A DNA stretch of 64,000 nt from Ammoniphilus sp. CFH 90114 (GTDB lineage Bacteria; Bacillota; Bacilli; Aneurinibacillales; RAOX-1): NCBI RefSeq assembly GCF_004123195.1, contig NZ_SDLI01000006.1, forward strand, positions 186,001 through 250,000, written 5' to 3'. Shown piece by piece: positions 25,000 through 33,894 of the stretch (position 1 is the stretch's first letter; each line of letters starts with the position of its first letter). The notes beneath the pieces are model-generated. The model saw only the letters and a list, made by a program, of their open reading frames with translations, had not been told where the DNA came from and did not search any database. A program made the position numbers and the translations under genes.

Positions 25000-26974
25000 A
25001 TGGGATGAATTCTTTATCACTGGAGACCCACTTATCCTAGGATCACAAATTGCCATTGTTCTCACCACTTTAGGTATTGTTGGTTTAGTTACCTATCTAA
25101 AGAAGTGGGGATGGCTCTGGACAGAATGGTTAACGACGGTTGATCATAAAAAGATTGGGATTATGTATATCATTGCTGCCGTGCTCATGTTTTTCCGAGG
25201 TGGAATGGATGGACTATTGATGAAAGCTCAAACGTCAAGACCTGATATGCAGTTTCTTAGTGCCCAGCACTATAACGAGATCTTTACGACGCATGGTGTT
25301 ATCATGATTCTATTTATGGCTATGCCTTTCTTGATTGGGATTATGAACATCATTATCCCTCTCCAAATTGGAGCAAGAGATGTTGCGTTTCCACAATTGA
25401 ATGCCTTGAGCTTCTGGTTATTCTTTGTTGGAGCGATGCTGTTTAATATTTCGTTTGTTATTGGTGGTTCTCCAGATGCTGGATGGACGTCCTACTTCCC
25501 TCTTGCGGGGAAAGAGTTTAGCCCTGGGATTGGGAATAACTACTATGCAATAGCTCTACAGATCGCTGGTATTGGAACCTTGATGACGGGAATTAACTTT
25601 ATCGTAACCATTCTCAAGATGAGAACCAAAGGCATGACCCTGATGAGAATGCCTATGTTCACCTGGACGTCTCTTGTTACATCTGCGATTATTGTTGCCG
25701 CGTTTCCTATCTTTACAGTTGCGTTGGCCCTTATGATGTTTGACCGTTTATATGGAACCCATTTCTTTACCCTATCAGGTGGAGGATTAGATATGTTATG
25801 GGCTAACCTCTTCTGGTTATGGGGTCACCCAGAAGTATATATCGTAGCTCTTCCTGCATTCGGTATATTTTCAGAAGTGATTGCAACCTTCTCAAGAAAA
25901 TCATTATTCGGCTATAAATCCATGGTTTATTCTATCGTTGGTATTGCCTTACTAAGTATGGTGGTTTGGGTACATCACTTTTATACTATGGGAGCAGGAC
26001 CTGCTGTAAATTCATTCTTTTCTATTACGACGATGCTTATCGCCGTACCGACTGGAGTAAAGATGTTTAACTGGTTGTTCACGATGCGCAAAGGACGTAT
26101 TAAAATGACGACAGCCATGCTATGGGCTCTCGCTTTTATCCCTTGCTTTGTGATTGGGGGCGTAACTGGCGTCATGCTGGCTATGGGTGCAGCAGACTAT
26201 CAATACCATAATACCCTGTTCCTTGTCGCTCACTTCCACTATGTACTCATACCGGGTGTCGTATTCGCCGTGTTTGCAGGATTATACTACTGGTGGCCAA
26301 AGATGTTCGGTCATATGCTTAATGAAAAGCTTGGGAAGTGGCACTTCTGGTTATTTGTCATCGGATTCAACGTGACATTCTTCCCGATGTTCTTCCTAGG
26401 TTTACAAGGAGCGGTACGTCGTGCCTACACGTACTCGGTCGAATCTGGCTTTTCAAGTTTGTTCTTGATATCCGGGATCGGGTCTGTTGTACTCGCCTTA
26501 GGTTTTGCCGTATTCTGCTACAACATTTACTGGAGTGCAAGATACGCAGACCGCAATATTTCTAGTGATCCTTGGGATGCACGTACTTTAGAATGGGCAA
26601 CAGCTTCTCCGGTTCAATATTATAATTTTGCTCAGCTTCCAGAAGTGAAAACTCTAGATGCCTTCTGGCATATGAAGAAGAACAAAGAAGGGTTGGCATT
26701 GGATGAAAAGACGGTAGAAGAGATTCACATGCCAAGCAATTCTGGTCAACCTATTATTATGTCTATTGTATTTGGAGTTGTTGGGTTCTTCTTAGTATTT
26801 GAGTGGCATATTGCAGCTGCCGTAGCTGCTGTGGGTATCCTTGCCGGTCTCATTGTTCGTTCTTTCGACTACGACCACGGATACCATATAAAAGTGGATG
26901 AAATCTTAAAGACCGAGCGTGCATGGCGAAAGGCAAAAGGTCAAGAAGGAGAGGTGAAGACCCATGTCAGCTAA
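24989..26974 (+). CDS. qoxB: Cytochrome aa3 quinol oxidase subunit I
   Basis: Catalytic haem-copper subunit that reduces O2 and pumps protons. The binuclear-centre signature WLWGHPEVYIVALP (copper His and cross-linked Tyr), the adjacent VHHFYTMG His pair, and the haem-ligand region VAHFHYVLIPG are intact. The E-type or D-channel region NALSFWLFFVGA is also seen. The likely start is the ATG at 24989 following GGAGGTGAACACC (661 residues), not the ORF opening at 24911. It overlaps qoxA by 11 bases and qoxC by 11 bases. Confidence 0.96.
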   Translation: MGIKWDEFFITGDPLILGSQIAIVLTTLGIVGLVTYLKKWGWLWTEWLTTVDHKKIGIMYIIAAVLMFFRGGMDGLLMKAQTSRPDMQFLSAQHYNEIFTTHGVIMILFMAMPFLIGIMNIIIPLQIGARDVAFPQLNALSFWLFFVGAMLFNISFVIGGSPDAGWTSYFPLAGKEFSPGIGNNYYAIALQIAGIGTLMTGINFIVTILKMRTKGMTLMRMPMFTWTSLVTSAIIVAAFPIFTVALALMMFDRLYGTHFFTLSGGGLDMLWANLFWLWGHPEVYIVALPAFGIFSEVIATFSRKSLFGYKSMVYSIVGIALLSMVVWVHHFYTMGAGPAVNSFFSITTMLIAVPTGVKMFNWLFTMRKGRIKMTTAMLWALAFIPCFVIGGVTGVMLAMGAADYQYHNTLFLVAHFHYVLIPGVVFAVFAGLYYWWPKMFGHMLNEKLGKWHFWLFVIGFNVTFFPMFFLGLQGAVRRAYTYSVESGFSSLFLISGIGSVVLALGFAVFCYNIYWSARYADRNISSDPWDARTLEWATASPVQYYNFAQLPEVKTLDAFWHMKKNKEGLALDEKTVEEIHMPSNSGQPIIMSIVFGVVGFFLVFEWHIAAAVAAVGILAGLIVRSFDYDHGYHIKVDEILKTERAWRKAKGQEGEVKTHVS

Positions 26975-27569
26975 TGTGAACACGTCGTTGCCTTTAGAAT
27001 ATCAAACCGAGCAAAACCGCATGAATATCCTTGGGTTCTGGATTTTTCTCGGCGCAGAGATTGTTCTCTTCGCCACCCTCTTTGCTGTTTATGGCGTACT
27101 AGGTGAACGATATGCGGGCGGACCTACCCTCACCGATATCATTCAAATGAAAGATGTGATGATTCAAACGGTACTCTTGTTAACAAGCAGCTTCACTTGC
27201 GGTCTTGCTATCTTCGAGATGCGCCGGAATAACCTGAAGGGATTATTGATTTGGTTAGGTGTCACCTTGTTGCTTGGGGCTGGCTTCCTCTACATGGAAG
27301 TGATGGAGTTCATCCATTATGTGCATGCTGGTGCTACCATGCAAACAAGTGCAGCGCTATCTAGCTTATTCGTACTACTTGGAACTCACGGTGCACACGT
27401 TGCTTTAGGGATCGGTTGGGCGATTATGGTCATCATTCAACTTATCAAAAGAGGTTTAACCCCTGACACAGCACGAAAGACGTTTATAATTGGACTGTAT
27501 TGGCACTTTCTTGATGTGATTTGGATCTTTATTTTCACATTCGTTTATCTAAAAGGGATGGTGGGCTAA
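26964..27569 (+). CDS. qoxC: Cytochrome aa3 quinol oxidase subunit III
   Basis: A 201-residue five-helix membrane subunit that supports proton uptake and oxidase stability. Family features are RMNILGFWIFLGAEIVLFATLF and GTHGAHVALGIGWA, with the conserved HFLDVIWIFIF near the end. GGAGAGGTG precedes the start inside qoxB. The stop codon is followed directly by the qoxD start. Confidence 0.95.
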   Translation: MSANVNTSLPLEYQTEQNRMNILGFWIFLGAEIVLFATLFAVYGVLGERYAGGPTLTDIIQMKDVMIQTVLLLTSSFTCGLAIFEMRRNNLKGLLIWLGVTLLLGAGFLYMEVMEFIHYVHAGATMQTSAALSSLFVLLGTHGAHVALGIGWAIMVIIQLIKRGLTPDTARKTFIIGLYWHFLDVIWIFIFTFVYLKGMVG

Positions 27570-27869
27570 ATGGATAAAAAAATGAACTTTCCCATGAGCC
27601 ATGTCTTTGGATTCTTGCTGTCCTTGCTTCTTACCTTCGTAGCAGCGGCTGTAGCTCTGAAAACGACCTTATCCTTTCAGGTGGTAATGTGGATCATTGG
27701 AACGCTCGCCATTATTCAGGCTGGGCTGCAGCTTTACATGTTTATGCATGTCACTGAAGGTGAAGATGCAAAAGTTAACCTTATTAATATTGTGTACGCC
27801 GTCTTCTGTGCCATTGTCATTGTAGCGGGAACCATATGGGTCATGTCGTTTGGATTGCATAACCATTAA
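27570..27869 (+). CDS. qoxD: Cytochrome aa3 quinol oxidase subunit IV
   Basis: A 99-residue three-helix subunit of the COX4/CyoD family. Typical features are the HVFGFLLSLLLTFVAAAVAL helix and IQAGLQLYMFMHVTEGE. The start codon immediately follows the qoxC stop, so the four genes are one operon. A hairpin terminator follows within eight bases of the stop. Confidence 0.95.
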   Translation: MDKKMNFPMSHVFGFLLSLLLTFVAAAVALKTTLSFQVVMWIIGTLAIIQAGLQLYMFMHVTEGEDAKVNLINIVYAVFCAIVIVAGTIWVMSFGLHNH

Positions 27870-27876
27870 GACAAAA

Positions 27877-27918
27877 ACCGGAATTCTCCTTGATTAGGAG
27901 AGCTCCGGTTATTTTTTT
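27877..27918. terminator. Terminator of qoxABCD (bidirectional)
   Basis: ACCGG-AA-TTCTCCT, loop TGATT, AGGAGAG-CTCCGGT followed by TTTTTTTT on the plus strand. It also overlaps the 3' end of the converging 91-aa gene. Confidence 0.9.
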
Positions 27919-28184
27919 ACTAAATAAAGATGTGGTCTATTATTCACTTTCCTTGTATCTTGGCCCTGCTCTACTTCCTGCATGAGAGTTAAGAATACAG
28001 CTGATCCAAAGATTGTAATAGAAGATACTATGATGGCGAGACCTATAAATAACAAATGTTTCTCAAGTGTAGCGCTTACAAAGAAGTGGCAAAGAATAAG
28101 AATAAAACCGAAGAGTATCCCCATATTCATCCACAATTTTATAGTTAGAACCGGTTTCAACAGTTGTTCACGCAATGTTTTCAT
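27909..28184 (-). CDS. Small two-helix membrane protein of unknown function (91 aa)
   Basis: Unrecognised. Two hydrophobic segments (about 18-42 and 47-68 of the 91-residue form) are followed by a basic, soluble tail ending RPHLYLVKK. The open frame extends to 28343, but that part covers the fdhD terminator, so the true start is downstream. The ATG at 28184 is directly next to AAAGGAG, and a TTG nine bases further on is an alternative. Confidence 0.6.
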   Translation of the reverse strand: MKTLREQLLKPVLTIKLWMNMGILFGFILILCHFFVSATLEKHLLFIGLAIIVSSITIFGSAVFLTLMQEVEQGQDTRKVNNRPHLYLVKK

Positions 28185-28287
28185 CTCCTTTCTCTTTATT
28201 TTATCTTTGTTCACAAATTTGTCAAACTTTTTTAGGGTTTTATTTGATTTTCCTACGGGTTCGCTTATTTTTCTAAGGCTCCAATAA

Positions 28288-28327
28288 GAAAACCGGATAA
28301 GGTCAAACATTGACCCTTCCGGTTTTC
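28288..28327 (-). terminator. Terminator of the DUF2294-fdhF-fdhD operon
   Basis: GAAAACCGG with an inner GGTCAA pairs with TTGACC and CCGGTTTTC, and a T-rich run follows. It overlaps the fdhD stop codon region. Confidence 0.75.
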
Positions 28328-29148
28328 TATTGAATATTCGCATCTACAATCCGTTGCGGATGACTATAGATATTTAAAGCTGATCCACGAATAAATCCAA
28401 CTGCGGTTATTCCAAGATCCTGTGCGAGCTCTATAGCTAGCGTCGTTGGAGCTGACTTGGATAATATAATACCAATCCCTATCTTAGCCACTTTAAGTAA
28501 TACCTCAGAAGAGATACGTCCACTAAAGACGATGATCTTATCCTTAGAGGAAATTCTTTCTTGCAGACAATATCCGTATATTTTATCTAAAGCGTTGTGT
28601 CTACCAATATCTGACCTTTCAATAAGGAGTTCGTTTGGGGTGCAGAGTGCGGCGTTGTGCACACCCCCTGTCCTTTGGAAATCGAGTGAGCGTTCTTGCA
28701 TCTGTTTCATAAGAGAAAAACATTGTTCTACGCTGATATTGGTTTTGCTCATAACGGTCTTAGCTGTTCTTGCATCATTATGAAGATAAAACTGCCGAGA
28801 TTTTCCGCAACATGATCCGATGAAACGCTTGGAATAGAAGTCTTTGTTAATGGTTTTTTTGTTTTTTAACTCTACATAAGCGAATCCACGATTACGATCA
28901 ATGGACATCGAGAGAATCTCATCGGTGACTCGAATGAGCCCCTCGGAAGCAAGAAACCCTACTACAAGTTCTTCAATCTGAGTGGGGGTACAAACCATGG
29001 TGGCCAGCTCCTCCCCGTCAACTACAATAGTTAGCGGGAATTCAACAGCAATTTCGTCATCTATTTCATGTAAACCCTCATTGTAAAAACGGATGATTTT
29101 TTGCTGATTTGCAATAGACTCATTCATGGTATGCCTTACCCCTTCCAT
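28327..29148 (-). CDS. fdhD: Formate dehydrogenase accessory sulfurtransferase FdhD
   Basis: FdhD passes sulfur from a cysteine desulfurase to the molybdenum or tungsten cofactor of formate dehydrogenase. The family motifs IEELVVGFLASEGLI, the redox Cys pair in GSCCGKS (113-114), TGGVHNAALC and RSDIGRHNALDKI are all present. It is 273 residues. The start overlaps the fdhF stop as TAATG, and a second ATG seven codons later, behind TAAGG, is an alternative start. It is the last gene of the operon. Confidence 0.95.
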   Translation of the reverse strand: MEGVRHTMNESIANQQKIIRFYNEGLHEIDDEIAVEFPLTIVVDGEELATMVCTPTQIEELVVGFLASEGLIRVTDEILSMSIDRNRGFAYVELKNKKTINKDFYSKRFIGSCCGKSRQFYLHNDARTAKTVMSKTNISVEQCFSLMKQMQERSLDFQRTGGVHNAALCTPNELLIERSDIGRHNALDKIYGYCLQERISSKDKIIVFSGRISSEVLLKVAKIGIGIILSKSAPTTLAIELAQDLGITAVGFIRGSALNIYSHPQRIVDANIQ

Positions 29149-31505
29149 TAGCTCACTTCTTGTTCTAATTCTTCTACTCTCTTTTCCAAGTAATCAACAT
29201 CTTTCCTCGCTACATAACGTTCTGCCTTCTCGAGGTGGCAGCCTACATTATAATCAGGAATCCCAGCAAACTTCTCATATCGTCCCTTTGGAAGTAGGAA
29301 ATTCCCTTCTGGAAAGAATATTCCAAGGTTCCCTTTCGCAATGTCTGCTAATTTCGCACGACCTTGGAACACACCATATTTATTGTATAAGACAATAGCC
29401 TCTCCCTCTTGAATGCTAAGTTCGTTAGCGTCTTCTTTATTGATGAGCACATCATATCTTTCTGCGCCGTTAAATGGGTCGGTTTCACTATAAACCATGG
29501 AGTTGAACTGCTTGCCTCTCCTTGTCGTAATATAAAATTGTTCATTTGTTTTATTTAAATCCGGAATGTCAACTGGAATTAAACTCGCCTTTCCATCGAA
29601 CGTAGGACATATTCCGTCTTCACATAACCAAGCTCCACCCCACTGGAACACGTCACCTTGTTTTTTCAAGTGTTGAATTCCGTCGTAGTTAGGATTTGCC
29701 TTTGCAATTTCATTGCGTATTGAATCAGCATCTTCAAAATGTACAAGGTCAGCTGTTTCTGGTTTCACACGTTTAGCCAGATCAACGTAGATCTTCCATT
29801 CTTCACGTGCTTCCTCAATTTTATTTCTGTTCCCCTCTATTTCTGGGGAGAAATACACCATACGTTCAGTTGAGGTGGAAGTACCTCCTCCTACTTGTTC
29901 ATATCTGGTTTTAGCGGGTAATACGATAACGGCCTCTTTCGCATCAACGAGTGTAGAAGTATTTAAGATAATATCCTGATGAACCCGAATTTCTAATTGG
30001 GATAATGCTTTTTCCACGAAGTGAGGGTCTGGCATGGTTTCTAAGAAATTTCCTCCAGACAAATAATAAAGTTTAACCTTACGTTCATGGTTCTCCGGGA
30101 GTAAAATATTCTCAAGTGTTACCCCTACTATATCACCTTGCCATTTAGGAAGATCAAATCCCCATAGCTTTTCTATACGTTCAATATTTTCACCGTGAAA
30201 ATCACCACCAGGAAGTACGAATGGATCTGCTCCCATCTCTCCACTACCCTGTACGGATGAATGACCACGGAATGGCATTAAACCACTATGTTTACGTCCT
30301 AAGAAGCCACGCAATAGAGCGAGGTTAGCTACTTGCGAGATGTTATCTGTAGCAAATGAATGCATCGTTAATCCTAATGCCCATGCAAAAACAGCATTCT
30401 TACTATTCGCTAGTAATTCGGCTAACTTGACTATTCTTTCCTGTGTGATGCCAGATGAGGCTACAATGTCATTCCAAGATTGTTTTTTAACTTTTGTTTT
30501 TAATTCTTCATAGCCATTCACGTGCTTTTGAACGAATTCATGATTGATAGCCGAACCATATTTCTTTTCCTCCATCTCAAACCAGTGCTTCATAATTCCA
30601 TGCATAAAGGCGATATCACCGCCGATATTAACCTGGTAAAAATCATCCGCTAATTTTGTACCGAAAAGAGCTGATTCAACATTGGAAGGAATCCAATATT
30701 CATCCATGGCTGGTTCTTTATAAGGATTAACTACGATAATTTTTGTCCCTTTTTTCTTTGCTTCCAACATATATTTAGTTGATACAGGTGAGCTATTGGA
30801 AGCAACGCTTCCCCAAAAAAGTAAAACGTCCGTTCCAATCCAGTCCTGATAATTGACGGTTGAAGCGCCAACGCCTATAGAACGCTTGAGTGCAGTTTTA
30901 CTTGGGGAGTGACAAATCCGTGAAGCGTTATCTATATTATTTGTGCCTAAGAATCGAGATACTTTTCCAGCAACGTAATAGGACTCATTTGTAATACCAC
31001 GAGAAGTTAAGTAGAAGGCATATTGTTTTGGATCTAACTTCTTCATCTTTCCAGCAATCATTTCCATGGCTTCATCCCACGACAATCTTGAGAACTTTCT
31101 TTCTCCTTTTCTTCGTATCATGGGATAAGGAATACGCCCTAGTTTACGAAGCTCCGTACTTGAATATGTTCTAAGTTCATCAATATCAGCGTGAAGGAAC
31201 TCAGATTTGATTGCAGGCATCGTATTTAAGCGAAGAACATTTAATCTAGTCGTACATATATGCGGCCCTGTTAAGGTTTGGTCATAAAGACCTGCCACTC
31301 CTAAGGCACACCCATCACAAACGCCTTTTGTAATGATATTCGTTGCATAACTTAAATTATCTTTATTTTCCCATAAAATCTTAACAGAATCACGAATATG
31401 TTTTGGTTTTACCTTCCCGAGTCCAAAAGGTATGGGACTTACCCAGTGTTTAGGAGATGGTAAACTCGATTTTTTTATCGGGCCTTGATGTTTTGTTTTA
31501 CCCAT
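29148..31505 (-). CDS. FdhF/YdeP-type formate dehydrogenase, molybdopterin-binding subunit
   Basis: A 785-residue bis-MGD oxidoreductase of the DMSO reductase superfamily. It lacks the N-terminal ferredoxin domains of larger Bacillus FDH proteins. GVCDGCALG (Cys63, Cys66) marks the N-terminal cluster region. The Mo/W ligand is Cys198 in RICHSPSKTALKRS, where YdeP-type proteins have Cys-His, so this is a Cys and not a Sec enzyme. Further signatures are DVLLFWGSVASNSSPV, IVVNPYKEPAMDEYWIP and GLMPFRGHSSVQGSGEMG. The fdhD partner follows directly. Formate as substrate is inferred from fdhD and family, since YdeP enzymes are not all proven FDHs. Confidence 0.88.
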   Translation of the reverse strand: MGKTKHQGPIKKSSLPSPKHWVSPIPFGLGKVKPKHIRDSVKILWENKDNLSYATNIITKGVCDGCALGVAGLYDQTLTGPHICTTRLNVLRLNTMPAIKSEFLHADIDELRTYSSTELRKLGRIPYPMIRRKGERKFSRLSWDEAMEMIAGKMKKLDPKQYAFYLTSRGITNESYYVAGKVSRFLGTNNIDNASRICHSPSKTALKRSIGVGASTVNYQDWIGTDVLLFWGSVASNSSPVSTKYMLEAKKKGTKIIVVNPYKEPAMDEYWIPSNVESALFGTKLADDFYQVNIGGDIAFMHGIMKHWFEMEEKKYGSAINHEFVQKHVNGYEELKTKVKKQSWNDIVASSGITQERIVKLAELLANSKNAVFAWALGLTMHSFATDNISQVANLALLRGFLGRKHSGLMPFRGHSSVQGSGEMGADPFVLPGGDFHGENIERIEKLWGFDLPKWQGDIVGVTLENILLPENHERKVKLYYLSGGNFLETMPDPHFVEKALSQLEIRVHQDIILNTSTLVDAKEAVIVLPAKTRYEQVGGGTSTSTERMVYFSPEIEGNRNKIEEAREEWKIYVDLAKRVKPETADLVHFEDADSIRNEIAKANPNYDGIQHLKKQGDVFQWGGAWLCEDGICPTFDGKASLIPVDIPDLNKTNEQFYITTRRGKQFNSMVYSETDPFNGAERYDVLINKEDANELSIQEGEAIVLYNKYGVFQGRAKLADIAKGNLGIFFPEGNFLLPKGRYEKFAGIPDYNVGCHLEKAERYVARKDVDYLEKRVEELEQEVS

Positions 31506-31562
31506 TACCTATCGCTCCTTATATAGTGTAGTTGCAGGCTTATCAGTTGCCAAAAAAACAAA

Positions 31563-31640
31563 AAACCGCACATAGCCCCAGTGAACGAGGTATGGCGGTT
31601 AGTCTTGGACAGGGTCGCTGCTTCAGGTCCAACCAGATTA
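31563..31640 (-). promoter_or_regulatory. Two intercistronic hairpins ahead of fdhF, possible attenuator
   Basis: On the minus strand TTGGAC-N16-GTCCAA is followed closely by AACCGC...GCGGTT with a TTTTTTG run. The second is an intrinsic terminator placed between the DUF2294 gene and fdhF. It either ends DUF2294 transcripts or attenuates fdhF expression. No ligand or protein is implied by the sequence. Confidence 0.5.
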
Positions 31641-31663
31641 TTTAATTATTTTAATAGAATGAA

Positions 31664-32026
31664 TTACTTTATTTTAAGAAATTTGTCCTCAAGGTTCTGG
31701 TCAAATACGAATATGGAGATGCCATAATCCTTTTCTATATCAATATCGACGTATAAATCCAAGAACTTCGAACCGAGGAGTTCTTCCATCTCAATCGGAT
31801 GATGTTTACGATACATTTCCTTGACCATTTCTGTTCGTGCAGATCGTAACATTTGCTTTCCGTCTTCTGCGGTTGCGATAAACTTCTCTACCGGAGATAA
31901 ATTCCCTTCCATCTCACAGATGGCCCAGTGCTTGCAAAATGTTGTTCGGACTTGGCTTGGTCCTTTCCCCATGTGTCGTTTGCGGAAGGAGCGCACGAGA
32001 TTGCTAAATTCAGCTTCATAGTTCAT
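31664..32026 (-). CDS. DUF2294 family protein
   Basis: A 120-residue soluble protein. The core GKGPSQVRTTFCKHWAICEM (shortened) and SPVEKFIATAEDGKQMLRSARTEM are typical of DUF2294, a family often found beside formate dehydrogenase genes in Firmicutes. The function is unknown. The start is the ATG at 32026, nine bases after AGAGG; the reading from 32071 adds 15 residues without a ribosome-binding site. It precedes fdhF and fdhD in the same direction and shares the structured leader upstream. Confidence 0.8.
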   Translation of the reverse strand: MNYEAEFSNLVRSFRKRHMGKGPSQVRTTFCKHWAICEMEGNLSPVEKFIATAEDGKQMLRSARTEMVKEMYRKHHPIEMEELLGSKFLDLYVDIDIEKDYGISIFVFDQNLEDKFLKIK

Positions 32027-32189
32027 TCGTTTCAACCTCTTCATCCGTATGTTTTTCGGACATATTACCATTATTATGCCTGTTTTTCAATGGAATCAGA
32101 ATAAACAACGTGGCTGAGCTACTATCTTTCCTCTTATACCTGGATGGCAAATTAAAAACCGACACTCCACTTCAACCGTCTAAGTAAAC

Positions 32190-32310
32190 GGAAAAAGATC
32201 TGCGCCGGTAGCTCAATCACAGGTGCGCTGTGTAAAACTACTACTCATCCATCCACGATTCTCGTTAGGGTTAGATGGGCGGCAGGAACGCTGTCCCTCA
32301 CCTAACTCTA
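32190..32310 (-). promoter_or_regulatory. Structured leader RNA upstream of DUF2294-fdhF-fdhD, M-box-like
   Basis: On the minus strand TTAGGTGAGGG (32305..32295) and CTGCCGCCCATC (32285..32274) resemble the opening of the M-box (ykoK) magnesium riboswitch, which reads TTAGGTGAGG...CTGCYGCCCA. CCATC then pairs with GATGG (32253..32249). A later GCGC/GCGC hairpin runs into TCTTTTTCC at about 32190, as in a terminator platform. The middle part differs from the M-box consensus and a magnesium transporter is not downstream. The identity is therefore tentative, and an undescribed variant is possible. Confidence 0.45.
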
Positions 32311-32419
32311 ATTGGATATTCACATTTTTGACATATTTAATAGTATATTAGCACGACAAAGCGAAGTGGACAATAGTAATTTTTAAACGGTAAATATAAT
32401 AGAAATTATTACGTTCTAA

Positions 32420-33253
32420 TTAGTATAGAGGGACGACTACTCTTTTACGTTCTTTGAAGTATACCCATTCCTTAAACCCAATTTCTTTAAGAGATTGCAC
32501 TACTTGCTCCCAGTCATCCCCTACACGTTCTGGATCATGCGCATCAGAGCCAAAAGTCACTTTCACTCCGTATCTCAAAGCCATTTCAAGGATATCATCG
32601 GCTGGATACCAACCTCCCACATCCTTTGTTTTTCCCGAAGTATTAATTTCTATGGCCATTTCATTCTCCCCAATCACTTTCAGCGTTTGTTCCACTGCAG
32701 CAGTTTGGATAGAAGAGAAAGCGGGATAATACCCCTTCATGGCATCAATGTGTCCGAGGATCTGATACATCCCACTTCGGGCTGAATGTTCGATTAGGTT
32801 AAAATAAGCTTCTTTAGTACGGACTTTGTCTTGTTCCGTTAGACCTTCCCAACGTTCCTTCTTAAATATGTTAATACCCTCAACGTGATGGACCGAACCA
32901 ATAATGTAATCAAAAGGGTAACGATCATAATACAGTTTATAGACCTCTACATGCTCTGGGAAGAAGTCTGACTCTACACCAAGAAGAACATCAATTTTCC
33001 CTCTGTACTCGTCTTTTAAACGTAGAACTTCTTTTACATATTCAGGGAACTGACTTTTCCCCATAGCTATATGGGGGTAAGGCTGCTCTTCCTCACTTGT
33101 GAAATAGGGAGTATGATCAGATATTCCGATTACATTAAGTCCCTTTTTTAAACCTGCTTCAATATAATCACGAATAGTTCCCCGTGCGTGCCCACAACGA
33201 TCATGATGGGTATGTAAGTCAAATTTTAAGTCATGATTAATGATCTGTGTCAT
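32420..33253 (-). CDS. PHP-domain histidinol-phosphatase (HisJ-like)
   Basis: A 277-residue PHP phosphoesterase, probably L-histidinol-phosphate phosphatase. Metal-binding motifs are DLHTHHDRCGHARG near the N-terminus, ISDHTPY, the GVESDFFPEH region, IGSVHHVEG, ILGHIDAMKGY and the C-terminal TFGSDAHDPERVG. No other his genes are adjacent, so the gene could serve another phosphomonoester, but the motif set is that of HisJ. Start ATG follows GAGGTAATG-type spacing with AAGAGGT upstream. Confidence 0.88.
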   Translation of the reverse strand: MTQIINHDLKFDLHTHHDRCGHARGTIRDYIEAGLKKGLNVIGISDHTPYFTSEEEQPYPHIAMGKSQFPEYVKEVLRLKDEYRGKIDVLLGVESDFFPEHVEVYKLYYDRYPFDYIIGSVHHVEGINIFKKERWEGLTEQDKVRTKEAYFNLIEHSARSGMYQILGHIDAMKGYYPAFSSIQTAAVEQTLKVIGENEMAIEINTSGKTKDVGGWYPADDILEMALRYGVKVTFGSDAHDPERVGDDWEQVVQSLKEIGFKEWVYFKERKRVVVPLY

Positions 33254-33367
33254 TACCTCTTCACCTCTTTTTCTATTCTTTTTCTATTATAGCAATGAAG
33301 CCTATTTTCTTATGTATAAGTTCTGTTAAATCTTAAGAAATACCTACATATTACTGCTGTTTAATAA

Positions 33368-33386
33368 GGGCTCCAAAGAGGAGCCC
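33368..33386 (-). terminator. Hairpin after the Pro/Trp/Gly-rich protein gene
   Basis: GGGCTCC-TCTTT-GGAGCCC. A second hairpin, CTAAGGCC-TG-GGCCTTAG-like, lies just before it at about 33393..33409. Confidence 0.7.
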
Positions 33387-33436
33387 GAACAACTAAGGCC
33401 AGGCCTTAGCAAAGTCTTTTTATTGTGTCGAATCAG

Positions 33437-33679
33437 TTATCTATATACCCCCCAAGGTGGACGTGGTCTACCCCATGGCGGTCTTGGATGAACTCCCCAT
33501 GGTGATCCCCATGGAGGTCCCCATGGTGGACGAGGGTAAAATCCCCCTCCCCAAGTTGGTGGTGGATAAGCTCCCCATGGTGGTGGATAGCCCCAACCTG
33601 GTGGAACAGGCGGTGGAAATCCTCCCCAGGCTGGGAATGTCCCAAATTGTCTTGTACCTTCTCTGTTACAGTTACTCAT
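33437..33679 (-). CDS. Pro/Gly/Trp-rich low-complexity protein (80 aa)
   Basis: A real gene by its ribosome-binding site (AAAGGAGG, six bases before ATG) and terminator. After MSNCNREGTRQFGTF the protein is built from short PPPWG, RPPWG and PWGV repeats. Aromatic and proline content is extreme and there is one Cys. Such composition resembles spore coat or exosporium structural proteins of Bacilli, but this is inferred from composition alone. The opposite-strand reading frames in this stretch are artefacts of the repeat. Confidence 0.7.
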   Translation of the reverse strand: MSNCNREGTRQFGTFPAWGGFPPPVPPGWGYPPPWGAYPPPTWGGGFYPRPPWGPPWGSPWGVHPRPPWGRPRPPWGVYR

Positions 33680-33894
33680 AGCTTTCCTCCTTTTAACCTT
33701 CTACAAAACCGATGAATTTTCGATTTTTCAAGACCAGGATATTCAACTAATCAAGGGCTCGCGCTAGGCATATTACCCGATGGTGAGCCTAAATTGGTTT
33801 GAAAATCTACTAATATCTATCGACAAGAACCCATGCTCCTCTACCTTCACTTGAATATATTAAATCTATATCAGGGGAAAGGAGGGAATACTAG

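Noticed and set aside
29148-31505. Selenocysteine in the formate dehydrogenase
   Set aside because: The ligand position is an ordinary Cys codon (Cys198) in a continuous frame; no in-frame TGA.
32200-32310. tRNA-Sec (selC) or other tRNA
   Set aside because: No CCA end, T-loop GTTCGAATC-type sequence or cloverleaf pairing could be built; the leader-RNA reading fits better.
33457-33681. Plus-strand 74-aa frame opposite the Pro/Trp-rich gene
   Set aside because: It is the complement of the repeat-rich gene, which has the ribosome-binding site and terminator.
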